This document shows, one piece after another, positions 29,001-42,629 of a stretch of DNA of 64,000 nt (position 1 is its first letter; the number at the start of each line of letters is the position of its first letter). Origin of the DNA: Ophioderma brevispina (taxonomy: Eukaryota > Echinodermata > Ophiuroidea > Amphilepidida > Ophiodermatidae); NCBI GenBank assembly GCA_023653785.1, contig JAMKCH010012653.1, forward strand, positions 1 to 64,000, in the 5' to 3' direction. Both the position numbers and the translations under genes were made by a program. A model generated the notes under the pieces. That model was not told the origin of the DNA. It was given only the letters and a program-made list of their open reading frames with translations, and made no database searches.

Positions 29001-32000
29001 TGTGTTCTTTCCATGCCAGCTTGCCTGGACCCATTGCTCGGACCCTAGTCCAGGGCCATAGACATGGCCTATTGCATAGGGATGAGCTATGACCTACTTG
29101 GTGTGTTACATTAAAACAATTCGGAGGCTTTTTTGAGGGCCGGTGTCGCGTCTAACGTGGCCTCTACAGGGATTCACTGGGCTGGACTAGGCCTGGGGTA
29201 GGAGGCTTTTATGTCCATTCCCCCCTTGGTCTTTACCCCACGTAAGGGGAACTGAAACATCGAGTATCTTGGATGCTTTCCCTGTTGCCCATCAGCTACA
29301 CTCACTTTAGTGTGGCGCAGAGAGAAATCGGTCTTATACATGCCGGCGGTGCCCTCTGGGCCTAGCCTGATCTGGCCGAGGGGTTCTCGGGCTTTGGTCA
29401 TTCAGTCTTGACGCGGCGGCTCGGGTTCCCTCATGGGGCTGGCTCCCGACCCCGGTGGAGCCCCTCGCACCCTGGGACTCTTGTTGTCATGGGAGCTGGT
29501 GGTTTGACTCTGTTGCCTAACCTTACCTGTGCCTACCAGGCCTATGATCGCCCCCTTGGGGCTAGCCCCTTGAGGTCTTTCGACTTTTGCCTGAGAAGCG
29601 AACCATCAGCACAAATGTTGGGAGTCTGGTGTCTTGGACGGGATGGCGTCCAGTCTCAAGCGTGTCGCGGAGATAGGGGGCTGCGCACTTGACAGGTTCT
29701 CGCCCACAATCATTAGGACTCAAGGCGCTGACTTAGAATGGTCTGATGTCTCCTCTGGGGGATTGGACTCGGGAAATTAGCGTTGGCCGAGTCCAGGCCT
29801 AGACGTTGCGGGCCGATCGTCCGGGCACTAGTTGGGGCTAGTCCGGGCCTTCTATTTCCCAAATGAGTGGTAGAAGGAGAGGAAAGGCGAAGGAGAAGTT
29901 GGGCCTAGTAAGGTCGGGAATTAGCGTTGGGCGCTGTCGGCATAGAGAGTGGTTCGGGGCTTCAGGCAGGGTGTGACTCCCGATTCGTCGGGGTCTGTCT
30001 TGAGGGGGTTCCCCCCTCAGCGCGGTTTTCAGGTTCCCGTTGTTCGATCTCTTCCCTTGCGGGGTTTTCTTCTTTGCACAAGCTTCGGTCCACACGGTGA
30101 CCTGCCTAGCTGGGAATCCCTGCGGACGATGGGGTATTCCCTGGTTTGGTGGGTTCTCGAGAATCGCCTTCACTGGCGGTTTCTCAGTTGTTCTGGATTG
30201 CATGGTCCTGTCTTCCCGCCGTGCCTTGCGATTGGATATTGCTTTTTCCCCTTGGTACACTCGGGTTCCTGGGGGACCGCGACGTTTTCCGGTGGATGAT
30301 CTGGCATCTGATGATCTTTACGATCTGGGAGCCCGTGACATGGTGGTCTGCCACACTTCGACTGGGAGTTTGATCCCCTTTTTCTGTCGGTTTCCAAAAA
30401 GTCTTGTGACCTGGATTAGAGTCGGTTGGGAGCTTCTCAGCTCACACGTTTGGAATGGAATGTCTCTAGGGCGTTTTCCCCCTGTTGTGAGTCATTATTC
30501 CATGTATGACCGAATCTAGCAGGTTGGTGGACGAGCTTGGTTACTCAATATTACCTTCGTAGCCGTATTGGTGCGGCGGTGCTTGTCTGGGATGACACGC
30601 CGCTCATTCCTCGGTGTTAACTTATCGAGGGCTTTGGGATTCCTTAGTACGGGTATTATCGCCAGTCTCGGGTAGCCCCTCTCTGGTGGCTCTCTTCACT
30701 TTCTTTCCTTGGCCGAGATATCGTGTCGAAGCCCCTGTCGATGACCGCGGACTCTTCTTGGTGGCATCCTTTGCCGTAGCCCGGAGTTCGGCTACGCCGG
30801 GCGGCTACTTAGTTGCCCCCATCCGATATCGATTTGGCGTTCGTCCAGAAGTTCCTCAAGAAATAGGGGAGGATATTCTGTTCTTTTACAACTTTGTCAC
30901 CTGCTCTATGCTTGCAGTCGCCATGAACGTTAGGCTTCTCTTCGGGCTTCCAGAGAGCCCCAGTTCGCGGGCTCTCGGCTAGGGGGCTCTCGGGGGCTGA
31001 CTCGTGTTTCGCGGAGCACATAACCTCTGGGTTTTCCCCTCTGTTAGACTTCTCGGGGGGCTTCGCCCAAAGTTGGTAGACACGGTTGGGAACAGCGGAC
31101 TTGCATCTGGCGACCCAGATCGGGGAGTGCTTTAGTTTATCATTAACTAGCCTGACTGCTCTTCGGTTTTTGCACGGTTATGGACAAGGAGTGGCATCCC
31201 GGCTATGGAGCGATCGGGTCCTTCTGCCTCGTTCTTTCCCTCGGTTGTTATGTCTACCTCTGAGTCCGAGGCCCTGAATAGTCCCTGCCATCTCCTGGCC
31301 TGGACAGCCTGAGAGATGAGACTTTTCGCCCCTTATTTTGAGGCCTTTGTTAGCTCGTCTTTGATCATCCGTTGTCTGGAATTTTTCGGTCGACTAGCTC
31401 ACCTACCACAGCTCAAGGTTGTTTGGTTTTCGTCATTCGGCATGACGTTGAGCTTGAGTTCCATTGCACTTCCTGTAAGGAGTTCTGATCCTGACCCGAA
31501 GCCTAGTTCCATCTTGGGATATGAGTTAGTTTTCTCGGGAGTCTCTTGCCGCGAAGAACCCCCCCAAATTTATACTTTGGGTGCGGTCGTGCGCCTCTAG
31601 TCTCGCAACCGTTAGTACTCTTTCGCGCGTCCCCTCCGGCTGCTGAATTAGTCGGAGATTTCCTTTCCTTGGTTAGCTTCTTCTCCCGGCGAAAGGGTCG
31701 GACTCTTATCTTCAGCCCATTCATCGCGGGCGAGGACATTTGAGCTTCATTCAGTCATCTCAAAATTTTATCAAAAGGGATATAAACCCACTTGGCGTTA
31801 ATATGTGGTGTTCTGATAGAGACCACTCTCTAGGTGGGTACAGACTCCTCTGTTTTTTTTGAGTTAGGCTTACTTTGCCCCCGCGTCTTTACGCGGGTTC
31901 GCTCTGCGCTTCTATGGTTCCCTCTCGGATCCGCAGTTGTTTGCTAGGTTGTGAAGCCTCATGGTTCACGGCCATTTGAAGAAAGGGTGACCATATGTGC

Positions 32001-35000
32001 CTTGTCCAAGGCCTACGGTCGCGCACTCCTAAGTCTACTCAGAGAACTCTTCCTCTCGCCTATTCCTTAGGCTGGTTTTTCTATGCGGGATTCTCGCCTC
32101 TGGCTCTCCTCCAAAAAAACTTTGGCCAGCTCATGTAAACACATATAAAGTCTAAGGTCACTACTCTCCCTTGGTGTACTCCACTGTCTAGGCGTGAGTT
32201 ATTGGGCTTCTTGACTTTTAGGAATCTAGATTCCATGTGTTTTGCTGCCCTCTGGCTGTTTTGCGTTAAACCTTTGACGGCTGCATCCTATGAGCCCGCT
32301 CCTGGAAATTCATGTTCCCCTCAGACGAGTTGAGCCAGTCTGGTGTTACATTCAACCAGGTGCGATTAATTGATATATGTCAGTCAACCTTTGGGTTTGC
32401 TAACGCGAAATCAGTCAGTGTAATTGATTTAGTCAAAACACATTATGTTGTATTAAATCATATAACTGAGCCTGCATTTCTTTACAATGTGGACTTCCCG
32501 CTTCCAGGCACGCCCCACAACATGATATTTGCATGTGTCCGCCTGTGGGCCTCTGAGCCAAAAAGGAGAAGTGCGGAAGAGTAATGGACGAAAGCTGGTG
32601 TGACCTGGGGTCCACTGGCTCGAGATGACTGTTTTATAAATAGCGTATTTTGGGGAAATTCACTTCTCAGAAGGAAATGCATATATTTAGTCAAATTAGG
32701 AAAGGAAATCAGGCTCTCAGTTATGATTTATAAAACATAATGTGTTTTTGATAATGTACGCTATAAAAATAATTGGTGCAACACAAGTGCGTTCATGGAA
32801 AAACAGCAATTCTTATATCTAACCATAAAATGAAATATAAATAAACATTTTGACGACCATGCGCTATTTGAATTGCGCGCTAGTGTATATGGGATACATA
32901 TACGTGTTATGCGATACCCGACGGCACAGTAGCGTCATTACACCTTCACACGTGTGCTTTCATAATGAATGTATTTCACTATGGCCCATGTGTGACGACA
33001 ACAACGCTGCCGACCGTATCGCATAACACGTTATACAATAGCGCGAATTTTAAAAGCGCATGGTTAGACTAGATGGTTTTAATATCATGGTTAATATAAT
33101 TCGTTTTTCGGCTCTCTTCACTTTCTTTTCTTTTCCTTGGAGATATCGTGTCGAAGCCACAGTGCTGCCCCGCGGTCATCTTCTTGGTGGCATCCTTCTG
33201 CCCGTAGCCCGGTTCGGCTACCGGCTACTTGTTTGCCTCCTCGATATCGATTTGTCGTTCGGGGGTCCAGAAGTTTCTCAAGCTAGGATCATTCTTGTTC
33301 TTTCTAACGACGTTTGTCACCTGCTCTCTCATCGCTTGCATCGCCACTGCGTTTAGGCTTCTGCTCGGGCTTCCCGAGCATTAAGCAGGCTCTCGGCCCC
33401 GGTCGCCTCTCGGGGCTCGAAAACCTCGTGTTTCTGCGGAGCTAACCTCTGGTTTTTTCCCCTCTGGTAGACTTCTCGTTGGTTCTCCCCCTTTGTCTAC
33501 CTTTCGGGCCAGATTTGACTCTGACCCGATCTGGGGGAGTGCTAGTTTATCATTAATCTAGCCTGTGACTGCTCCTTCGGTTGCCCGTTCTGGCACTGCG
33601 GCTCCCGGTATTTTTGCGGAGTCTGCCTCGTATCTTTTCCTCTGTTGTTTTCTGTCTACCTCTGAGTCGAGGCCTGAATCGTCCCTGCCTCTCCTGGCTG
33701 TGACAGCCTTAGGTGGAACTTTTCGCTTATTTTGAGGCTTTGTTATCTGTCTCTGATCGTCTCCCGTTGTCTGGATTTTGTCGGTCGACTAGCTCAGCCT
33801 TCCACAGTCTAGGTTGTTTGGTTCGTTCTTCGGTGATGTTGGTTCGTTCCGTTGACTCCTGCGAGGCGTCCGTTTCTGACCGAAAGCTAGTTCCCTCTGG
33901 GATCTGAGTTTTTATTCGTCGAGTCTCTTGGCGAAGCCCCCAATTATCCTTTGGGTGCGGCGTCGCTCTATTCCTCGCCTTTATACTCTTTCGTGTCCCC
34001 TTCCTCCCGGACGAATTAGCTCGGAGATTTCCTTCTCCTTGTAGTTTCTTCTCCCGGGTCAGGGTCGGCCTTATCTCTCAGCCCTTCATCGGGGCTGGGA
34101 CCTTTAGCCTTCCTTCATCCTCTCACCCTTTATCTCCCCGGGCCTTCTACCCATTGGGTTCATCTGTGGTGTGTCTGATCGGACCCCCTCTCTAGGGGCC
34201 CGCCGCCTCTTTTTTTTTGGTAGGCGTCGTTGCCCCGCTTCTTTACGCGGGTCCGCCATGCGCTTCTCTGGTTCCCTCTCGGATCCGCAGTTGTTTGTCA
34301 GGGCTGTGAGCCTTGTTCTCCGCCTTTGCCGCAGGGTGCATCTGGCCCTTTGTCCAAGGCCTACTTCGCATCACATTCTCCTCAGAGCTTTCCTCTCGCC
34401 TATTCCTTAGGCCTATGGTTTTTCTCTGAGGGATTCTCGGCTCTGGCTCTCCGCCAAAAAACCTTTGGCCAGGTCATTTAAACACATTATAAAGCCTAAT
34501 GTCCTATTACGCAACCCTTCACCCTTGGTGTACTCTCCAACTGTCGAGGTGAGTGATTGCTTCTTGACTTTTAGGAATCTAGATCCATGTGTTTTTTGTG
34601 CTCTGGCGGTTTTTGGTCAACCTTTGACTGCATCCTATCGAGCGCTCCTGAAATAATCATTTTCCAACCTCCGACTGAGTGAGATCCCAGTCTGGGTGTT
34701 ACAATTCATCGGGGTTAATGCATATATTATGCAGGTCAACCATTGGTGTAAAGGAAATCAGCTCAGTGTCATATTTAGTCAAAAACACATTATGTTTTAT
34801 ATCATATAACTGAGGCCTGCTTTCCTTTCCACTGTATGACTGGCCCGGCTTCCAGGCCCCCGCCCCACACATGATATGTGCGATGTGTCCGTGTGGGCTC
34901 TGAGCCAAATCGGAATTGGGAAGATTAATGGCCCGACGGGTTGTGACCTTGGGTCCTGTACGGATGTGTTAAATAGGTATTTTTGTGGGGCCATTCCACT

Positions 35001-38000
35001 TCTCAGAAGCGAAATGCATATATTTCAGTCAAACATTGGAAAGGAAATCAGGCCTCAGTTATGATTAATAACATAATGTGTTTTTGACTAATGTACCTAT
35101 AAAAATAATTATTGAACACAAGTGGTTTTTCATCATGGAAAACAAATTATACTAAACCATAACAATGAATAAATAACTTTTTGACTGACCAATGCGCTAT
35201 TTGAATTTCGCGCTAGTGTAATGGGATATGTATAACGTGGGAGCGATGTACCGACGGCACAGTAGCATATACACTTCACACGTGATGCTTTCATAAGTTT
35301 ACTATGGCATGTGGACGCAAACGTGCCGACCGTTAGCGCACATAACACGTGATACAATTAGCGGCGAATGTTAAATAGCGCATGTGTTAGACAGATTTCG
35401 TTTTAATTACTGGTTAATATAATTCTGTTTCACTTTGAAACTACTCGATATGTGGTTAATATTATTTTAACAGAGTATGTTGTATAATATTATTAGTTGT
35501 ACAAGGTTATCCTTTAAAGATATGATGATTTTGGCAACCAGTGTTTGAAGGTTGTATAAGTTTGGCTGAGGTGATGAAGATTTCTATTTACTAATATTAT
35601 TTTTTTTGGATGAAAGAGAAAATGTTATCGAAAAATGATTAAGGCAATTGTTCGTTTAACAACTGTTTGAAAAAAGTTCATTCATTATGCCAAATCAGAG
35701 TAAAATGAATAAAAGCAACACAGTTTTTGACAAAGAATTTGTTTTAAAAAAAAAAAAAAAAAAAAATATTCTATACAAATTTTAGGAAATTTCATTGCAG
35801 GCAAACATATTTTCTTTAAAAATTTAGTTTTACACATATATCCATTAACATATAAATTATGGCCGTTGTAGGCCTTTTTGGCAAGAGAAATTCTTGCAAT
35901 TGATTTTTCTGATTTACACAGGAACATTGTGGCATGCCCATATTTTGACACCACTGCTTCCCAATTTGATTTATCAACAAAGGAGACAATTCTTAGGGTC
36001 AAATAGCTGTGCTTTTGTCATACTGAGTTGGCCAATTAAGTGAATTGTTGTATACCCATGCTTTCGTAATCTGTTAAATTAAAGGAATGTAAAGTAAATA
36101 TGAATACAGCGAGTTGGTAGCTCCCAAAAGAGTAACATTTAATTGTAAGAAAGTGAACAGTATACTCTGATTTCAAGGAATTACTATGACTTAGAAATCT
36201 TACAAAAAAAAGAGCTGGCAGATGTATCAGCAAAATTTGAAAACACAGTTGGTGACGTTTTAGCCTGTCTGTTCCTGCATAATGTACAGCAACTATGCAG
36301 TTTTCTGTCAGTGTGGGCCCCATTTATATCAGTTGCTCTTGTTCTTTAAGTAATGTAAAATTGCTGCAATCTTACATGAAGGCTCGTCCTTGTGAAATGC
36401 CTGTCAGTTCAGTGAGGTAATGAAAAATACTAGAGTGGATAAAGCTGAATCATTAAATTGTACAATCCCACCTTGGGATTGTTATAAATATGGGAAAGCA
36501 TGACCCACTAGTAAGGTATTAGCCTTTTTAAACTCTCCGTCAAAATTCCTTTTATCTCGGCAAGGATACGCCCGCATTCCCACCAGACAGAACCAAGACA
36601 ACGCGCAAAGGAAATACAAAGATGCGTGTTACACGCAGCAACCCTCATGTGCGTATGTAGACGCCTGTTTGAGAAGAGGAATTGTGACAGCGATTGTAGT
36701 GTGGTTTCCCTGGTCTATCTTGACAGGGTCATATGTTGATATTTTATCGAGTTATTATTTTTGAATTTAACTGTAGAAAAGCTATTGATTGAAATTAGAA
36801 TTGGTTTCCCCCATGCTTCAGTTGGAGAGTTATGCAACTGAACCATGATATACCCGTCCTTTGGTGGGGACGTTAAGCCACCGGTCCCATGTACAGCGAG
36901 CAATTTACCTTGTACTGCATATATTACAGCCAGTTTTGAAAAGAGTAGAGGATTACCCCCTGGCTGTCCCAATCAATCTTGGTGAATGGATCCCAATGGA
37001 AATAAGCTTCCTCTAGGCTTTCTTGATCCAGGGAAATTGTCCAAATAATTACGTAAAAATGATTGGAGAGATATGATTTTATTGTGGATTAATATCGTTT
37101 TGTAAAACAGCATTCCTTTAAACCGTAATTTTAAAAAAGCATCTCCACCAGCAGTAATGGCAACCCTTCGGATCGCTGGAATCCAACCACAGTAATCGGC
37201 TGCATGCTTGTTATTGCAGGTGTGACATTTACACTATCGAGAATTTAACAGGAAAAATGTTAGTGATACACTGTCAGTTAGCAGCAAGGTCTCCAAAGGG
37301 GTATATGTCTGACCGGCAGTAAGCAGCAATCGTAAATGTTGGGTCTCCAGGGTATAAATGTCAGACTGGCAGTTAGGAGCAATCCATATACTGTAAAGCA
37401 TGTTAGGGTAAATGTCTGACGGCAGTGATAGGCACTCATTCTCTAAAAGGGTTACACGTTTGACTTGCTAGTTAGGAGCAATCCGTTTTTTCGTTCGTGA
37501 TCTCCTGTGAGGGGGTTTAATGCAAGCAGTTATCAGCAAAGAGGCTGTTGTCAAGGAAAAAACCTCCAACCGACAGTTAGCAGCAACAGCAACCCTTTGG
37601 CATCACTAGACGTTGACCAGCAAAAAATTGGCAATGAAAAGATTGCAATTGCCGATAATTGCCGCTCTCGGACGGTAGGGTTAATTTAAGTTATTTTTCC
37701 GAAAGGTGAATAACAATCCACTATGGTAAATGTGTATGTAAGTGCCAAGTCAAATCCTTCATATTTTAAGTTGCTGAATATGAACGGTAAAGGGCGCAAA
37801 GTTGGAAAGCAAAAAACTTTTTATGACGTCTACAGTCTCAGGTGTGGTCTTTATTGCCAGGGTTCTGTTAAGGTTGCCACTGATGTGGCACGCCTGCAAG
37901 GGGCATTGCTGCATCCTGGGATCGGCTTGAGTGATAGGCCTGACTTAAGGTCAGATGTGTGTGCAGGTTTGAGGCATCTGTATCACATTCAAAATATGGA

Positions 38001-41000
38001 GAATGGTAAGATTGAATTCTTTTCATCCAAAATGTTGAGAGGGATGGTGTGGATATTTGACAGAAATGTATGGCATGGGAACATTAACAATTGAAATTTT
38101 ACATAAAAGTGTAAACTGTAATTGTTTGCTTTCTGCGTGCTTTGTTGTGGGACGTAAAAATACCAGGTGGTTATCAGTTACTAACACAACTGTTTGCGAA
38201 GTTTCTGTTCTTAGTATAAACCCAGAATAAAATCCAATGATATCAACAGCAACAAATTTTGAAATCCAATTTGGATATCTGCATTGCACATAGCGGACAT
38301 CTGGAAAATTAAGGAAACTTTATTCAGGCAATATAGAAGGTACTTAAAATGTGCAAATAATGACCTTTGTAGGCCTATATGGCAAGATTTTTTTATGGAT
38401 GTTTCTGATCTCTATTGCATGCTGCCACCTATTATCGGGTTGTCAAAATTGTTGCCACTGCTTGTGCAATGTATTTGGCATATCAAGTTCAACTTTGCAT
38501 GTTGTTGTTGTGCGCCCAAAACTCCTTGTGCACACAATTCAGCTTGTGGCCCATGCAGGGCCACACCAGGAGTGGGGTGCAGGGGTGGTGCAAGTAAAAC
38601 CCCCCCAAAGCTCCAAAAGTAAAAAGGTCCACACAATGATGTGTGCGAGCAAAGCGAGCTAGGAAAAATAGGGGTTTTAGGCTTTTGTTGGGCAAAAAGG
38701 GCAATATGTAGGAAAAAAGGTCCACTTTTGCCAAAATTTAACACCCCCCTCTATATGTGAAAAGGTCCCATATTGGGAAAAGGTCCAATTTTAGAAAAAT
38801 CTGCACCCCCCAGAAAAAATCCTGGCTACAGTCGCCCATGCTTGAATGGCTTGAATTGATTTATCTCCTTATTTATGAAGCACATTCAAGACCTTCAGTT
38901 TCTTTGTTTTCTGCAAGTGATAAATAGATTATAAATCGAAAGTACCCCATTCAGTATTCAGTGTGGTTATTTCCTGGTATTAAAGGTGCATATTCTAATT
39001 CAAGTGTACCATGTTTTCTACTTGAGTTTGAGGGTCTGGGACACTCATATGTCCGACAACCAAATTTGCCGTTTTGATGATAGTCGATAAAGCACAATGC
39101 CAGATCTACTGGTCTATGTATATATTCATAATTGTTATGCCAAAAACACATTTTACCTAAGACTTTAGGAAAGAAATGCATTGGAAGCTGCAATTTCAGG
39201 ATGACAATACAAAAATTGTTCTTGGTTCATCTGGTATAAAATCAGAACAACTTCCGACCAAGTCCGGGGTCCTAAAGACAATCAGAACGCATACCTTTAC
39301 TTTAACATGCCTTCTTGTTGGTACAGAGGGAACAAACTTTTACAATTTTTCATCCTTCTCAAGGACGCTACCAAGGAAATTCCAGTTTGCCAAGAATTAT
39401 ATGCCTATTCTCTTCAATTTGTAACCAACTGGCACCCACCCCCCAAGAAAGACAGCTCGTGTTATACTGTCTGTTAGAAACTGTCAAGGTTTACCTCAAG
39501 ATTGCCGATGTCCAGGTGAGTTTCTTTGACACACTGTATGTGAAAAAATGCATAGGTGTCGGTGTATGCATTTTATCATGGAATAATTCAAACCACTCCA
39601 CGTTTACCTAGTCAACACTAGATATCTCCAATGCGCAGGGAACCGTTCAACTAAATTTTAATTTATGTTACAATGCAAGAAAATACACTAAATACATGAT
39701 TACATTTACAATGATTTCCTCTCCATACACCCTATTCAACTGGTCTTTGATCCTTGTGTTTAGTATAATGGGTAAGACTTCACATATTTACATAAAAAGT
39801 GAATTTTTAACCATCTTTGATGATTAAAAGCAGGCACTACCGTTAAGGCTTAAAGCACGATGGTTCTCAATAGGCGGGCCAAATCCGGCCCTCCACTTTG
39901 GCCCTCTACTTGCTCTAAAATATAAAGGGAAACCAGAATTTCAGGTGTATTTGGCCCTCAAGTAGGGAACTTTCAGACGTGTTCGGCATTCTCTCGCCCT
40001 TCAGCTAATATAATTGAGAACCCCTGGGCTTAAATCATTAAGTGTATTGGCCTCACTGATAAATCTGCCATAGGTTTTTTGTGTAAAAGGTATGGTTTAT
40101 GTTCTTTTCAGGTCCTAGTCACCATGGCTAGAGGCAGGTTGAAGGAATTGCCGTATTTTTTTGAAAATGAGCCTTTGTTACCTAAAGAGCATTTGTTAGA
40201 CTTAACAGATTGAAATCCTTTTCACAATCTTCCTTCACAGCTTGTGTGTAGCCTAATGGACAAGCTAGAGAACAAACTGAAGTCAGATGAGAAGAGCAAA
40301 CATCCACTGATGGATCTTGCCATTGCAATGGTACCATACCTAGACCAGCAACATACACAGAATATATACACACTGGTGCAGCCACTTATAGAGGTAGGCC
40401 TTTATTTCTACATATTGAGTTATGCATTATTTTATTTTTATGCTGGCTTCTTCTTCTTGCGTATGTGGCAGCAGCTAAATATGTTGTAAACATTGGAGCC
40501 AGCTCACTGTTGATTGGTTGGGGTTGAGAAATCTATGTCCACTGGTGGACGAAAGGTAGGGCACTCATTGAGAATGTGATCCACAGTCTGTGATGGAGAA
40601 CCACATTGGCAGGCTGGCAATGACCGCAGCCCCCATCGGTGCATGTTGCTGTTGAAGCGACCGACTCCTGTGCGAATCCCGTTTAAGGTGACCCATTCCT
40701 TGCGTGGGAGATTGCTGCCAGGTGGTAGTTCTGTCTTAGGTCTGCCTCTGTCTGCCGAGTTGGTGTGATTCCTTGACAGTGTTATGCAGCAGGTGCTTGT
40801 TTTCCAGCAGGGCCTTATTCACTAGTTTATGCTGGCAGTATAATGGGTTGAAGGTCAGTCAAGTATTACACTCAGTGTCACTTAACTTCATGTTATAGAT
40901 GTAGTAGATAGTAGCTAGTAAAACAAAAGTTTTAAATCCGGTTTTGTCCCCGCAACCGGGGGTGACCGGATTCACCTCACATTCGTAGCAATCGCCCTTA

Positions 41001-42589
41001 CTCCCTCCTTCCACTTCACCCGATCAATGCATCCCCCATCCTCAACCCAACCATCCTACTCTCCTCCTTCACTTGCTTCCTCCATGTCCTCTTTGGTCGG
41101 CCCCTCTTCCTCAAACCACCCACCTCGACCTCCAAAGCCCTTTTTAAAACATGCTCCTCATCCTTCCTCAGCACGTGCCCATACCATCTTACACCTTTCC
41201 CCTTCGCCAGTCAGTCAGCCGCCTATTCCAAACCCAACATCTGCATCAAATCCTCAGTCTTCTTCCTATCCATCAATTTCACACCACACATTGCTCTCAC
41301 CATTGCTCTCTCTGCCCTTCTCAAAATCCCCATCCCTATCAGATCCTGATACATTAACCCTTTACCTGGACCCATGCTTGGCAAGTTCCTGGGCCTTGCA
41401 CACCAAATACTTTAGTGATAAAGATTGACAATTACTGACCTCCCATCTGCAAACTTGTGTGGGAAGACCAGCCGATATTGGGTTGCAGTTTCATTGAAAA
41501 ACAGCCCAAGACATTAGGTCTGGAAATCAGGGCAGGTTCCGGCCAGAATTGGCTATGTCTCGAAAGCTTCGGCAATCGTTCAGCATCACTGGGCTAAAAC
41601 TATGAAGCGAATCTGTGCTAGAAGTAGCCCAAAGTTCCAGCAAAGGGGATAATAAAATTGACAAGATACCACAGTCCTTTGAAAGGCTCATTATGGCAAA
41701 AGCAATAAAACAAAATCCTGATTTTTGTTTTCCTTAAAAATATAGTTTTCATAAATCTCTGTGAAGATTGAGCAGTAGAGAGTATTATATAATAATGTAA
41801 TATAGTGGTCCTTTGGTGTGCTGTTAATGCGGCAATACTTATGTAAACAATTGCCGGTGATTGACTAGAGGCCAACTACCTCACTTTTGCGATATAAAAA
41901 GTGAGAGAGCTTATCTAACCAAACAATGACAGACCAGTTTTGACCCATAAATGCCAAGAAATTGCCAATTATGAACAAGGTCTATATGCCATGATACTTG
42001 CCATGGGTTTTTTGATTTCTGCACTGATGATGAAAACAGCCGGGTCTTCTTTAAAATTAGTTAACAAGGAATTACCCCTGGAATTTATGATGTGCTTCAA
42101 ACATTTAGTCACATAGCAAGAGAAACTCGACCTCCAATATCACCACATTTCTGCTACTTTTAAATGATCATATAAACTGTTAAACTGACATATGCCTAAG
42201 ATAGCATTCATTTTTCTGTTCAACTCACAGAGCAGAGACCACACTATACAGAAAAAGGCCTACCGTATCCTGGAGCAGATATGCGAAGGCACCTCAGAAT
42301 CCAATAGGAAGTTTGTGGAGACAAGGATACAAGAATTACAGGGAGTGCTAGTCAAATCCCTGTCCAGTTCCTCACCATCATCTAAAGCTGTGAGTTTTTA
42401 CACAATTCTTTCCTATTTACAGGTTGTGCATTTGTTATTAAAAATCATCATATGACTTGCAATACGGGGTGGGGGATTTTGGGTTTTCTGACCGGATGGT
42501 AATCTTTCAGAGATGTAATTTTCCGGAAGGAAGGAAATTTCCGGATTTGGGCGCCATAAATAAATAAAAATTCGGAAATGTAAAAAAAA

Positions 42590-42629
<40 letters not shown>

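Larger units (their letters stand above)
30688..33109 (+). repeat. Tandem duplication, copy A (~2.4 kb)
   Basis: It starts GGCTCTCTTCACTTTCTTTC and ends with AATATCATGGTTAATATAATTC. It contains the same ordered landmarks as copy B: GATATCGTGTCGAAGCC, CTCGGATCCGCAGTTGTTTG, CTCTCGCCTATTCCTTAGG, the fold-back at 32.43-32.75 kb and the palindromic element at 32.86-33.06 kb. Copies differ by many short indels. Confidence 0.85.
26260..34600. other. GC-rich block of unknown nature in RRP12 intron
   Basis: Composition changes sharply from the AT-rich surroundings to GC-rich. ORFs of 60-160 codons crowd both strands, as expected by chance at this GC content. A Pro/Gly/Gln-rich stretch reading [20 protein letters not shown] occurs at 27298 on the plus strand. 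It is followed at about 27660 by a frame with [20 protein letters not shown] and later RRRLDIDF, a pattern recalling Gag-like regions of DIRS/Ty3-type elements, but no zinc finger, reverse transcriptase or recombinase was securely found. A decayed large mobile element is the best guess. Confidence 0.35.
33110..35431 (+). repeat. Tandem duplication, copy B (~2.3 kb)
   Basis: This is a head-to-tail copy directly joined to copy A; the junction reads TTAATATAATTCGTTTTTCG followed by GCTCTCTTCA. Shared landmarks are listed for copy A. After it the sequence returns to AT-rich intron. The frequent one- to three-base gaps relative to copy A are more typical of noisy consensus or fast decay than of selection. 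Confidence 0.85.

Noticed and set aside
29174..29401. Minus-strand frame with [12 protein letters not shown]...MFQF, vaguely like a DIRS-type reverse transcriptase core
   Set aside because: No catalytic YxDD or flanking RT blocks could be read on that strand, so it is not reported as a gene.
30040..30519. 159-codon plus-strand ORF in the GC-rich block
   Set aside because: No recognisable domain. ORFs of similar length occur on the other strand and in other frames there, as expected at high GC. The following duplicated part is not preserved in frame.
41027..41428. 133-codon Ser/Pro-rich plus-strand ORF
   Set aside because: It is the antisense of a LINE C-terminal fragment read clearly on the minus strand.
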